Shown: in pieces, positions 46,996 through 55,898 of the stretch | Layout: the number at the start of each line of letters is the position of its first letter | Numbering within the stretch: the first letter of the stretch is position 1 | NCBI GenBank assembly: GCA_903918045.1 | Contig: CAIXCY010000220.1 | Coordinates: 1 to 64,000, forward strand | DNA length: 64,000 bases | Source: an uncultured Bacteroidia bacterium | GTDB lineage: Bacteria > Bacteroidota > Bacteroidia > Bacteroidales > Prolixibacteraceae | Direction: 5' to 3' | Notes under the pieces: model-generated | Seen by the model: only the letters and a program-made list of their open reading frames with translations | Databases searched by the model: none | Told to the model about the DNA's origin: nothing | Program-made: the position numbers and the translations under genes

Positions 46996-49335
46996 TTATT
47001 TCACCACCACAGCATCAACGGGACAAACCTGACGGCAGGCATCGCATTTGATGCACAAATCGGTGTTGATCACATGTTTTTCGTGGGGAAGAAAAGGAAT
47101 TGCTGCTACAGGGCAACGCGTTACGCAAAGGGTGCACCCGATGCAATTATCTATAATTGAATAATTTACTAATTCTGTACATTTCCCTGTTGGACAAATG
47201 CCGTTTAAATGGGCTTCGTATTCATCCCTGAAATATTTTAAAGTACTCAGAATCGGATTTGGTGCAGTCCGTCCCAGGCCGCAAAGAGATCCTTTCTTCG
47301 TCCATTCGGCAAGCTTTTCAAGTTTCTCCAGGTCACCCTGCTGCCCTTTTCCTTTGACAAGGTTATCCATTATATCGAGCATCCGTTTCGTGCCCACCCG
47401 GCAAAAGGTACATTTACCACATGACTCCTCCTGGGTAAAAGAGAGGAAGAACCTTGCAATATCGACCATGCAGTCAGTGTCGTCAAGGACGATCAGACCA
47501 CCTGAACCCATCATTGCACCAAGGCTTGTAAGAGATTCATAATCAATGGGTGTATCCTCAAGGTTTGCAGGAATACAACCGCCTGAAGGACCACCGATCT
47601 GTACGGCTTTAAATTTACGTCCATTTGCAATTCCACCCCCAATTTCGTCAACGATTTGCCGGATCGTCATCCCCATCGGGACTTCGATTAATCCTCCGCG
47701 GGCAACTTTTCCGGCAAGTGCAAACACCTTCGTACCTTTACTTTTCTCCGTACCAATACGGGTAAAACGGTCAACGGTATCCCGCATTATAAAGGATATC
47801 TGGGCAAAGGTCTCTGTATTATTTACGAGGGTGGGCAATCCGAATAACCCTTTTACTGCAGGGAAAGGTGGTCTTAAGTGTGGAAATCCACGATTCCCCT
47901 CAATGGATTGGATCAATGCAGTCTCCTCCCCGCAAACAAAAGCCCCTGCACCTTCATAAACTTTCACATCGAAATTAAAGCCGGAACCAAGAATATTATT
48001 GCCAATCAAATTATTATTCCTACAAATCTGCAGGGCTGCCCGGATTCTTGACACAGCGAGTGGGTATTCTGCGCGGATATAGAAATATCCTTCGGGACTA
48101 TTCACGGCATAAGCTCCGATAATCATCCCTTCAATCACCCGGTATGGATATGATTCGAGAAGCATACGATCCATAAAGGCTCCCGGATCACCCTCGTCAC
48201 CATTGCAAATCAGATATTTAACTTCGCCTGCCTGTTTGGCTACGAGTTCCCATTTAATCCCGGTAGGAAAACCTGCCCCTCCACGACCCCTGATACCACT
48301 TGTTTTAATTTTGTCAATAACCTGATCCGGTGTAAACTCACTGAAGACTTTTTTAAGGGCAAGAAAACCTCCGTGCTGCTGGTATTCTTCCAGATCAAGA
48401 GGATTGATTTGACCGCGGTGCTCAGTTGCTATCGGGAATTGTTTTCCAAGGAAGGAAGAAACATGCTTTTCCCTGACATTGAGTTCATACCGTTCGATTC
48501 CTTTCCATTGCTGATCGGTTTGAATATTCTCCATTGCATTCAGAAACTTATTTTTCAACCGTGAAAAACGACCTGCCGGCTGGAAATGGGAGGCTACAAT
48601 TTGTTTAATGTCCTCAGGTTTTACTTTGGAATAGAGGGTGGGTTCACCCTTTGCCGGAACGATTTCGACAAGCGGTACCTGGTGGCACATGCCCACACAG
48701 CCAACACTTTTAAGGTTCACATGTAATCCCGTTTGATTAATCGTCTGTTCGACAGCATCTTTGATATCACTGCTCCCACTCGCAACACAACAGGATCCCA
48801 AACCAATTCTAATTTCACCCTGTATTTCAGATCCATCTGCCTTTCGAAACCGTTTTTTCCCTTTCGAATCTTTTATGCTTTCGAAGTCTTTAATAATTTC
48901 AGCTGCCTTATCGGAGGTCACATGTCCATAAGTAACGTTATCTATCTGAACAACAGGAGCTAGCGTACAGCATCCAAGACAACTGACTTTTTCGATGGTA
49001 TATTTCCGGGCAAGATCTGTATTTTGCCCCTCTTTAAGATTAAAAGCCCTTCTCAATGAATCATAAACCAGTCCTGCCCCTTTTACATGGCAGGCAGTCC
49101 CAACACAAACTCGTACTATATGTTCACCAACCGCAGCCAGCCTGAATTGAGAATAAAAACTTGCCACACCGATTATTTCAGCAGGTTTGATAGCAGTGGT
49201 TTCGCTAACCCTTCGTAAAGCCTCTTCCGGCAAATAGTTATATTCACGCTGAATTGCCTGGAGAATAGGAATTAAAGCTGTTTTAGAGCTTCCCTTCTCA
49301 CTGATCAAAAGATCTATTTTATTCAGGTCAATCAT
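46996..49335 (-). CDS. Fused NuoE-NuoF NADH-oxidoreductase subunit (HydBC/Bfu-like)
   Basis: This 779-residue cytoplasmic protein joins four units: a NuoE/HndA thioredoxin-like [2Fe-2S] domain (about 1-150; Cys77, Cys82, Cys119, Cys123), a second thioredoxin-like [2Fe-2S] domain (about 172-250; Cys182/183, Cys213, Cys217), a NuoF core with RGRGGAGFPTGIKW (NADH/FMN) and GDEGDPGAFMDR, the N3-type [4Fe-4S] site (Cys639, Cys642, Cys645, Cys685), and a two-cluster ferredoxin tail (731-741 and 761-771). The extra N-terminal 2Fe-2S and tail ferredoxin are the architecture of bifurcating HydB-type subunits, here fused to the HydC equivalent. No hydrogenase or formate dehydrogenase gene is near. Confidence 0.93.
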   Translation of the reverse strand: MIDLNKIDLLISEKGSSKTALIPILQAIQREYNYLPEEALRRVSETTAIKPAEIIGVASFYSQFRLAAVGEHIVRVCVGTACHVKGAGLVYDSLRRAFNLKEGQNTDLARKYTIEKVSCLGCCTLAPVVQIDNVTYGHVTSDKAAEIIKDFESIKDSKGKKRFRKADGSEIQGEIRIGLGSCCVASGSSDIKDAVEQTINQTGLHVNLKSVGCVGMCHQVPLVEIVPAKGEPTLYSKVKPEDIKQIVASHFQPAGRFSRLKNKFLNAMENIQTDQQWKGIERYELNVREKHVSSFLGKQFPIATEHRGQINPLDLEEYQQHGGFLALKKVFSEFTPDQVIDKIKTSGIRGRGGAGFPTGIKWELVAKQAGEVKYLICNGDEGDPGAFMDRMLLESYPYRVIEGMIIGAYAVNSPEGYFYIRAEYPLAVSRIRAALQICRNNNLIGNNILGSGFNFDVKVYEGAGAFVCGEETALIQSIEGNRGFPHLRPPFPAVKGLFGLPTLVNNTETFAQISFIMRDTVDRFTRIGTEKSKGTKVFALAGKVARGGLIEVPMGMTIRQIVDEIGGGIANGRKFKAVQIGGPSGGCIPANLEDTPIDYESLTSLGAMMGSGGLIVLDDTDCMVDIARFFLSFTQEESCGKCTFCRVGTKRMLDIMDNLVKGKGQQGDLEKLEKLAEWTKKGSLCGLGRTAPNPILSTLKYFRDEYEAHLNGICPTGKCTELVNYSIIDNCIGCTLCVTRCPVAAIPFLPHEKHVINTDLCIKCDACRQVCPVDAVVVK

Positions 49336-49371
49336 TATGCGGTTTTTGAACCATTTTAAAATCCATGAATC

Positions 49372-51225
49372 TTATTTTTTGCCGATGCAATAAATGTATT
49401 TTGGCGTTCTGAGATACATCCGGCCATCTTTAAATGCAGGGGTTGTAGTGATTTTTTCAGTAGCATCACCCTCGCCAAGAATTTTTTCGGTTTTACCTAC
49501 CTCGAAAACCTTCATTTTTCCTGCCGTATTAAACGTATATAACTTATTATCTGCGATTACCGGGGAGGAATAGAATCCGGTTCCATCTTCTTTTACCCAG
49601 TATTTTTCGCCTGTCTTAGCATCGTAACAGGCCAGCACTCCATAGCTTGTGGCGATAAAAAGGAGCCCATTCGCACACACAGGGCTTGCAACTTCAGGCA
49701 TGTATTCATCACTTTCCCAGACCTTTGCATTTTTAATCGGATCTATAGCGACTAAACGGGCATATTCATTTGCCGCAAAGATAAGGCCACTCCCAAAACC
49801 CGGAGATGGTCCCACCTCTCCCATCATACAATTAACTGACCACAGTTCTTTTCCGGATTCGGAGTCATACCCGGCAACCATTGGATCTGTCGAGAGGACA
49901 ACCTGGTATTTACCACTAATTTCCGCCAATATTGGACTTGCCCATGAAATTTTTCCTTTCCGCAGGGTTTCCCAGGTGGTTTCGCCTGAGGAGGCTTTTA
50001 ATGCGATTAATTTCCGGCTTTTGTTTGTATCATACTGCACAAAGATTTTATCTTTCCACATAATCAGTGACGAAGCATGGCCATAATGGTTATCGGGTAC
50101 TCCAAGATTACGTGCCCAAACCCTTTTACCATCCATATCGAAACAAATAATATCACCTGTTGCAAAAAGAGCGAACACATGATTACCGTCTGTTGTCAGC
50201 GAAGAGGCTGCAAATCCGGTATCCTCTGTTACCTTCGGAGCAGCAGCCGGACTTCCCTGAATCTTGTCAACCTGCTGTTTCCAAAGCAGTTTACCTGAAC
50301 TGCGATCAAAACAGTACACCTCGCGAATCGTATTATCAGCTCCTGATAGAAACAGTTTGTTTTCCCAGATTACCGGTGAGTTATACCCTTTTTTCGGTAC
50401 CGGAGTCTTCCAGATTACGTTTTTTCCTGAAGTTGCATCCCATTCAACCGGAGTTCCTTTGGTATAAAAGACCCCATTTCCGAATGGTCCGCGAAAAGAG
50501 GGAACATTTGCCCTTATCTCTTTCGAACCTGGGAAAGCTGTTTTACCTATGACGGGGACTATCTTTTCGGAACTTAATACAGTGACTACTTTTTCGGGAT
50601 TTATCGTCTTATTAGGTTTAACATTCGATGTTGCCTCAACTTTGACCGATGAATCGGCTTTTATAACGGGCTGACCAACCTGAATAACCTCAATCTTATC
50701 CTGATCATCTGAAGGTTTAGCATTGACGACCGATTCATCCACTGAGTATTTCTTAAGGTGATCAACTGAAGCATAGGATGCCACCAACCCAAGGAAAATA
50801 AGCAAAGTGCCAGTAATTATCACCCATTTTTGCGTCATCATTCGACTGATCAGTTCATTATCATTTTTAAGCAGTGGTTCGTCAATTTTTGATCTTAATC
50901 CAATAAGTGTTCGTAAGGCGAAAGCCATTACAACAGCGCCGAAAAGCAAAAGATAACCTCCGGTTTTAACCTGCCATTGGCTGTTAAAATAAGCTTTACG
51001 GGCAAGCAGGTCAAAATTGCGAATCTCCTGTTTTAGTTCATCACTGTTCGGCTCCTGGCTTAGTCGCTTCACCAACGAAGTAAGTGCCTTACTTTCAAGA
51101 GGTTTATTCTTTGACATTTGCATAAAATTCAGCAATAGCAGCAACGCCACTGTAATGCAGAATATCCCGGAAACAAGGGCAATGTTGAATGATAATTTTA
51201 GTTTAATATCGTGTTCCATTCGCAT
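49372..51225 (-). CDS. Membrane-anchored PQQ-type beta-propeller protein
   Basis: This 617-residue protein has three transmembrane helices in the first 170 residues (about 12-34, 86-106 and 132-152), a Lys/Val/Pro-rich linker, then a PQQ-type beta-propeller in the periplasm from about 225: FRGPFGNGVFYTKGTPVEWDATSG start, REVYCFDRSSGKLLWKQQVD, RLVAIDPIKNAKVWESDEY, and a C-terminal YIYCIGKK. A coiled segment (about 45-75) lies between TM1 and TM2. It is the only propeller here with a multi-helix membrane part and could anchor others. It follows the NapH-like gene after 16 bp. Confidence 0.87.
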   Translation of the reverse strand: MRMEHDIKLKLSFNIALVSGIFCITVALLLLLNFMQMSKNKPLESKALTSLVKRLSQEPNSDELKQEIRNFDLLARKAYFNSQWQVKTGGYLLLFGAVVMAFALRTLIGLRSKIDEPLLKNDNELISRMMTQKWVIITGTLLIFLGLVASYASVDHLKKYSVDESVVNAKPSDDQDKIEVIQVGQPVIKADSSVKVEATSNVKPNKTINPEKVVTVLSSEKIVPVIGKTAFPGSKEIRANVPSFRGPFGNGVFYTKGTPVEWDATSGKNVIWKTPVPKKGYNSPVIWENKLFLSGADNTIREVYCFDRSSGKLLWKQQVDKIQGSPAAAPKVTEDTGFAASSLTTDGNHVFALFATGDIICFDMDGKRVWARNLGVPDNHYGHASSLIMWKDKIFVQYDTNKSRKLIALKASSGETTWETLRKGKISWASPILAEISGKYQVVLSTDPMVAGYDSESGKELWSVNCMMGEVGPSPGFGSGLIFAANEYARLVAIDPIKNAKVWESDEYMPEVASPVCANGLLFIATSYGVLACYDAKTGEKYWVKEDGTGFYSSPVIADNKLYTFNTAGKMKVFEVGKTEKILGEGDATEKITTTPAFKDGRMYLRTPKYIYCIGKK

Positions 51226-51241
51226 GAGATAATTAAAAACA

Positions 51242-52504
51242 TCAATTCTTAACAGGACAATAGGTTACGCATCTTACGCAACTGTAGCAGTTTCCTTTAT
51301 TGGGTTGATAGTCCTTTTTTGTACGGAAGATGATCTGGTTTAGTAATGTCATCCCGATTACAAGTCCCATAAATCCACCGGCAATCCAACCTCCGAAATA
51401 AAATTTCCGGCGAATTACGGATGCCTCATCAACAAGCATTTCCATTGATTTACCTGAACTAAGAAATGCCTGAACATCAAGGTTCTTCTCGTCGAGGCGT
51501 ACTTCGGGTTTTGAGATTAAAAGTTCAGCGAGGTACACTTTGGGATTTGCTTTTGAAATCCAGACATGGGCTTTTGAACCGGCATATCCCCCAATGATAA
51601 TCCAAAGCGGAATTAATACAGCATAAACAAGGAAACGGTTAACTCCCCATATCCTTTGTTTTACCTGTTTTTCATCCGTTGGGTAATCAATCGCATCAAA
51701 CGGACAGGAATCACTGCATAATTTACATTGAATGCATGCTGCTGGTGTGATTGCGAGATGCCATTTCGAGAACTTTGACATCCAGTTTAATAATACGCCG
51801 TAAGGACACAAAAACCGGCAGTACGGACGGGCGACGAACATTCCCATCAATAGAAATGCGATCCCAATGATAACCATGTGAAATGCTGCATCCATTCTGA
51901 AAATTCCCACAAACGGATCGTACCGGCAGATAATAAAATCGGTCCCCGTTGCAGCAAATAGAACAGCGAGTGCAAGATACAGGTATGGAAGAATGCCCAA
52001 TGTTTTACGAAGCCATTCAGGTAATGATAATGGCTTAACAATCAGCAAGTCCTGAATTGCCCCAAGGGGACAGGCGCCGGCACAAAAGGTTCTGCCGAAG
52101 TAAAGGGTAAAAATGAGCGGCAAGAGAAAAAAGAGTAATGTTGTTATTGAAATTGCATATCCCGGATCAAAAATTGTCAGTGCCACGTTCTGAACTGAGC
52201 CAATGGCACAAATGCATCCGTCCCGGTAAAAACCGAAGTAGAGCAATGTGAAAACCGATAACCAGAGCATTTTTTTGCGTGAACGATCCTTAATGGCAAT
52301 CCAGCTGGAAAGTGACAGAACAATCAGTAATACAATAACATCGGTATATTCAAGTGCGAGTGCACGTGGTTCCGGTGTAACGGGGGTTGGCTGACTGTAT
52401 CCGGTTCCAAATTCAGGCTTTGGAAACCGCTGTTTTTGAGCAAATCCCTCCAGACTGAAAATCAGCAAGGTAAAAATCAGCGCTATTTTAATCCATTTAT
52501 CCAT
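51242..52504 (-). CDS. NapH/NosR-type membrane iron-sulfur protein
   Basis: This 420-residue inner-membrane protein has an N-terminal signal or TM helix and about six further helices. Hallmarks are the two Cys-Pro motifs GRTFCAGACPLG and ARPYCRFLCPYG on the cytoplasmic side, a ferredoxin motif CIQCKLCSDSCPFDAI (about 255-270), and a C-terminal NCYSCVRCVTYCPVKN. The FMN-binding domain of true NosR is absent. Such proteins pass electrons from the cytoplasm or quinones to periplasmic acceptors. Directly upstream is its ferredoxin partner (18 bp). Confidence 0.92.
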   Translation of the reverse strand: MDKWIKIALIFTLLIFSLEGFAQKQRFPKPEFGTGYSQPTPVTPEPRALALEYTDVIVLLIVLSLSSWIAIKDRSRKKMLWLSVFTLLYFGFYRDGCICAIGSVQNVALTIFDPGYAISITTLLFFLLPLIFTLYFGRTFCAGACPLGAIQDLLIVKPLSLPEWLRKTLGILPYLYLALAVLFAATGTDFIICRYDPFVGIFRMDAAFHMVIIGIAFLLMGMFVARPYCRFLCPYGVLLNWMSKFSKWHLAITPAACIQCKLCSDSCPFDAIDYPTDEKQVKQRIWGVNRFLVYAVLIPLWIIIGGYAGSKAHVWISKANPKVYLAELLISKPEVRLDEKNLDVQAFLSSGKSMEMLVDEASVIRRKFYFGGWIAGGFMGLVIGMTLLNQIIFRTKKDYQPNKGNCYSCVRCVTYCPVKN

Positions 52505-52522
52505 CTGGTTCTCAATTTATTT

Positions 52523-53098
52523 TCAGGATTTCCCCTCTTTTGTGAAACTCCCTTTTACTTTGTACGGATTGCTCGCTTTAACCCGTGATATGGCTTCTGA
52601 AGGACATAGCCGTGCAATCGAACATTCATTGCAGTTCAGGCAACGATTCTGGATAATCTGCAAATGGAGGGAGCCGTTCCCGAACGAGGTACAACCCTTT
52701 ACACATTTAGCACAGCCAATACATAGTGATTCATCGATAACATATTCAAAATAAGGCTCTTCAATATATTTTCGTTGAATTGCCGCAGTGGGACAAAGCT
52801 GGTTTTCAGCGGCTGTTGAACGCTGGTTGGCATCCGGTTTCAGATAACCACCACAGAGATCGCAATAGCCGCAAAGATCATAGGCGTGAATGCATTTTAC
52901 GGCCGAAGGACTCATCACACATGAGGTCGCACATCTGCCACACTGGGTACATTTAAACGGATCGATCTGCCAGACATACTTCTCACCGGTCAAATGTTTA
53001 GCCGCAATTCCCCCAACAGCTCCCAACGTCAGAAGCAGTGAAAGTCGTGTCCCTTTTTTGATAAAGTCACGACGGCTATTTTTCGGACTATTTTCCAT
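52523..53098 (-). CDS. NapG-like Tat-exported ferredoxin with four [4Fe-4S] motifs
   Basis: This 191-residue periplasmic electron carrier has a twin-arginine signal, SRRDFIKKG (Arg9-Arg10), with a hydrophobic stretch to about residue 34. Cluster motifs are Cys50/53/56/60, Cys69/76/79/82 with Cys102, Cys126/129/132/136 and Cys153/156/159/165. ATG 53098 was chosen since the Tat motif follows at once; the frame continues upstream to 53221 but overlaps the preceding gene. Its order with NapH matches the Nap/Nos electron-transfer pair, but no reductase gene is beside it. Confidence 0.92.
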   Translation of the reverse strand: MENSPKNSRRDFIKKGTRLSLLLTLGAVGGIAAKHLTGEKYVWQIDPFKCTQCGRCATSCVMSPSAVKCIHAYDLCGYCDLCGGYLKPDANQRSTAAENQLCPTAAIQRKYIEEPYFEYVIDESLCIGCAKCVKGCTSFGNGSLHLQIIQNRCLNCNECSIARLCPSEAISRVKASNPYKVKGSFTKEGKS

Positions 53099-53291
53099 TT
53101 CGATTCCCCTTATTTGCTTGTGGGAGTTCACATTTAGCATATTTACCGCAATTTTTACATAAGGGTCCTGCAGTACAATTATCCGGCGTAACGACCTTCT
53201 GCTCTGTGATGAGAAAAGCACTTAGAAGGCCAATCCCGGATAAAATAATCCAGCGTCCTCCCTGCCTGAAAAAATCTTTTCTGTTCATCAT
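53088..53291 (-). CDS. Tiny membrane protein with four cysteines
   Basis: This 67-residue protein has an Arg-Lys Tat-like start (MMNRKDFFRQGGRW), one transmembrane helix (about 14-29), and a short exported tail with Cys39-x5-Cys45-x2-Cys48-x5-Cys54, enough for one Fe-S cluster or metal. It overlaps the NapG-like gene by 11 bp and the NHL gene by 4 bp, so it is translated as part of the operon. I know of no name for the family. The overlaps and the Cys pattern argue it is real. Confidence 0.75.
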   Translation of the reverse strand: MMNRKDFFRQGGRWIILSGIGLLSAFLITEQKVVTPDNCTAGPLCKNCGKYAKCELPQANKGNRNGK

Positions 53292-54253
53292 TTCTCTTTT
53301 TTAACAAATTGCCTGATCATCTTTTTATCCATATCCAGGGCATAAATATTCCCTTCATTATCGGTGGCCAGATCAGGTGCTGCGCTATTCTCCTTAAACC
53401 TCGATGGTGCAGCGACGACACCTAAAAACTCACCTGAAGGCTTATACACCTTAATCCGGACTGTCCCCTTTTCACTTGTAACAAAACTTCCGTCGGGCAG
53501 AAACGCAAAATGTGCAGGGTTACAGCAGCCGCTAAATCCTTCGATCCGTACAGAGGTTGCCTTCCACCATGTTCGAAGATCACCACTGACAGTATAGTTT
53601 TCAAGCGCATGCTTTCCCGGATTGACAACCCATAATTCGCCATCTTCATTAAATGCGATATCAAAATAGGGACTTGGAATAATAAATCCATGAATCTGAT
53701 CATTTCCGGTTTTACCTTCAATTACACCAAGGGGGTTTCCTGCCAGGCTGAATTTTCTTATAATTCGTTTTCCTGCATCAGCAACAAATAGAATACCCGA
53801 TTTTTCAGCCAGCGATGTGATTACCGAACTATCAGAAAAAGAGTTCCATTCATTCATTTTGAGCCCCTCACGATTAAGAACAGAAACCGATTTTCGAAAA
53901 CCAACAAATATATTTTGAGTTGAAACGTAAACACAGGTTGGTTTTTGATCAAACTTAAATTCACCTTTTAATTTACCAAAAGTGTCAATAATTTGCATTT
54001 TCTGATCACCGACAATAAAAAATTGCCCTTCACTAAAGCAGATACCTGAAGGTTCGGTGAAGTTGAGTCCGAAATTGCGACTTTCGGTGTATAAAATTTT
54101 TGAGTTGTCAATCTTTTCTAATAAATTAATATTCAATGCATAAGGGTTTTCAGGAAGTTCATCAGGTTTCGAAAAGTAGTAGTCAAATGTAACACTTGTT
54201 ACAATTATGACAGCCAGAATGATCAGAAACAGTGTAATCCCCTTGTTTTTCAT
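53288..54253 (-). CDS. NHL-type beta-propeller with a Cys-Cys-Asn-Pro motif, membrane-anchored
   Basis: This 321-residue protein has an N-terminal transmembrane anchor (about 5-24) and a periplasmic six-bladed NHL propeller. Blades include TEPSGICFSEGQFFIVGDQKMQIID, GILFVADAGKRIIRKF and NEGNIYALDMDKKMIRQF. The distinctive GFSGCCNPAHFAFLPDG carries adjacent Cys243-Cys244 and His248, which I recall in NHL proteins encoded beside NapH-like genes; it could bind a metal or Fe-S cluster. It overlaps the next small gene by 4 bp and follows a PQQ-type propeller by 9 bp. Confidence 0.82.
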   Translation of the reverse strand: MKNKGITLFLIILAVIIVTSVTFDYYFSKPDELPENPYALNINLLEKIDNSKILYTESRNFGLNFTEPSGICFSEGQFFIVGDQKMQIIDTFGKLKGEFKFDQKPTCVYVSTQNIFVGFRKSVSVLNREGLKMNEWNSFSDSSVITSLAEKSGILFVADAGKRIIRKFSLAGNPLGVIEGKTGNDQIHGFIIPSPYFDIAFNEDGELWVVNPGKHALENYTVSGDLRTWWKATSVRIEGFSGCCNPAHFAFLPDGSFVTSEKGTVRIKVYKPSGEFLGVVAAPSRFKENSAAPDLATDNEGNIYALDMDKKMIRQFVKKEK

Positions 54254-54262
54254 ACGCTGATT

Positions 54263-55696
54263 TTAAAGGTTCATATTTATGCAAACCATTGTTTTTGAAT
54301 CTCTTAATACCAGGTACCCATTTGCAATTGCCATGGGCGCCCATGCATCAGCACCATCCTTAATCACTTTAATCTGATCAAGTTGGATATACTTTGAAGT
54401 ACTTGGTTTTAAAATTGTTAATGTTCCTTCATCGTCGAGGATAAAAAATTTATTGTCGGCGATAAAGTACGGGCCTAAACCGAAACGTGCAGTCTGACCG
54501 CTGGTCCAGATCATTTTCTTACAATCAGCAGGATCGACACATACAAACTGATTTCTCAGAGTACCTGCATCTTTGGGCAATATTCCAAAAAGATGACCCT
54601 GCCAGAAAACCGGCGTTTGCTGTTCGCTTGCAAGCCCAAAACGGGGAAGATATTGCTGCACTACTTCAATTGTAAAATTAACTCCATTTCCCTTAAGTTG
54701 TAATAACATCGCACCGGCACCGTAACCTGCTGTAATAAAGATTTTTCCGTCAGGCATACAAACCGGGGAGGGGGCAACGACCGAATGATTCCATGCCGGA
54801 GTCTTCCAAAGAACTTTACCGGCATCAGGTCCATCGGCAGCAATTCCAACCATTCCCCCGATAGCGCTGTAGACAAACATTTTACGTCCTTCAAAGGTGA
54901 ACGGGATGATGGATGAATGGGACATTTTCCAGCCATCAGGATTGGGCGTCTCCCAAAGTTTCTTGCCAGTTTCGCAACTCACACCGATCATAAGTGCCTT
55001 CCCACCGGTAGCAATGACGGCTATATCGTTATCAATCAATGGGCATTGCCCCGTATACCAAAAGGGGATCTCAACCGAGTACTCTTTCGCCACATCAATT
55101 CCCCAACGAAAATTTCCTGATGCACGATCGAGGCACATCACATGGCAACGCGGGCCCATCGTGAGGATATATTTTTCAGTGATCGATGGAATTGTCCTCG
55201 ACATCCCATGGTTCCTCTTGATCGTAACATGATAACCTCTTTTCCACAACTCTTTCCCTTCAGTTAATGAAAAGCAGCGCAATAAATCGGCTTTTTCCTT
55301 CTCGTTATAATCCAGGACGTAAACCAATCCTTTATAAATTGCAGCGCCTGAATGTCCTTCGCCAAGTGGAATAGTCCACCGGATATCAGCACCCTTAGGA
55401 CCAAATTTTTCCTTTAACCTGATCGGTGAGACCGAAATATTATCCAGGCGCTCTCCCCTGAAACGAGGCCACGACTCAGACATCTCCTTATATTGCAACG
55501 CATTGGTTTCAAATATTTTACCTATCTCAATATTTTCGGATACCGTATCCGATACTCCACGTTTATCGAGCCCCGGAAGGCTTTCGGTAAATCTCGAAGT
55601 AGGATCTTTCATCAGCCACCAAATTATTGCTAAAATGGAAACCGCTAAACACAGGTAAACCGAATATTTTAAGATCTTGTTAATAATCATTGCCAA
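54263..55696 (-). CDS. Membrane-anchored PQQ-type beta-propeller protein
   Basis: This 477-residue protein has an N-terminal signal anchor (about 10-28), a linker to about 75, then a PQQ-type propeller with WPRFRGERLDNIS, AAIYKGLVYVLDYNEK, HVMCLDRASGNFRWGID, ALMIGVSCETGKKLWET and a YLVLRDSKTMVCINMNL end. The start WPRFRG is the same opening motif as the other exported propellers here. Blades contain several Cys, two in RCHVMC. It is 9 bp upstream of the NHL gene and belongs to the same operon. Confidence 0.87.
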   Translation of the reverse strand: MAMIINKILKYSVYLCLAVSILAIIWWLMKDPTSRFTESLPGLDKRGVSDTVSENIEIGKIFETNALQYKEMSESWPRFRGERLDNISVSPIRLKEKFGPKGADIRWTIPLGEGHSGAAIYKGLVYVLDYNEKEKADLLRCFSLTEGKELWKRGYHVTIKRNHGMSRTIPSITEKYILTMGPRCHVMCLDRASGNFRWGIDVAKEYSVEIPFWYTGQCPLIDNDIAVIATGGKALMIGVSCETGKKLWETPNPDGWKMSHSSIIPFTFEGRKMFVYSAIGGMVGIAADGPDAGKVLWKTPAWNHSVVAPSPVCMPDGKIFITAGYGAGAMLLQLKGNGVNFTIEVVQQYLPRFGLASEQQTPVFWQGHLFGILPKDAGTLRNQFVCVDPADCKKMIWTSGQTARFGLGPYFIADNKFFILDDEGTLTILKPSTSKYIQLDQIKVIKDGADAWAPMAIANGYLVLRDSKTMVCINMNL

Positions 55697-55850
55697 ATAA
55701 AATTACTGCTGATTTCGTCAAATGCAATAACAGTTGTTTCGTCTGCGTCTGTCGTATAAAGTGTCGTCTGATTCCGAAACAATTTCCTGACCTTCATTAG
55801 GATTTAAGTTTTACGACTTTTCAGCTATCGGGGTGCACGATCAGTGCATA

Positions 55851-55898
55851 AAAACCCTAAAACCCTAAAACCCTACAGCCTAATAGCCTATTCACCTA
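55851..55898. repeat. Short 8-bp tandem repeat (AAAACCCT type)
   Basis: Three perfect AAAACCCT units (55851-55874) are followed by decaying versions (ACAGCCT, AATAGCCT, ATTCACCT) up to about 55898. The tail overlaps the stop end of the next propeller gene by a few bases, so the 3' end of that gene grew out of, or into, the repeat. Confidence 0.65.

Noticed and set aside
46996-49335. Fragment of respiratory complex I
   Set aside because: No other nuo genes are adjacent, and the ferredoxin tail and extra 2Fe-2S domain are those of soluble HydB-type enzymes.
51242-53098. Nitrous oxide or nitrate reductase accessory cluster (nos/nap)
   Set aside because: NapH/NapG-like proteins are present, but no nosZ, nosD, napA or napB gene is in the window and the FMN domain of NosR is missing.
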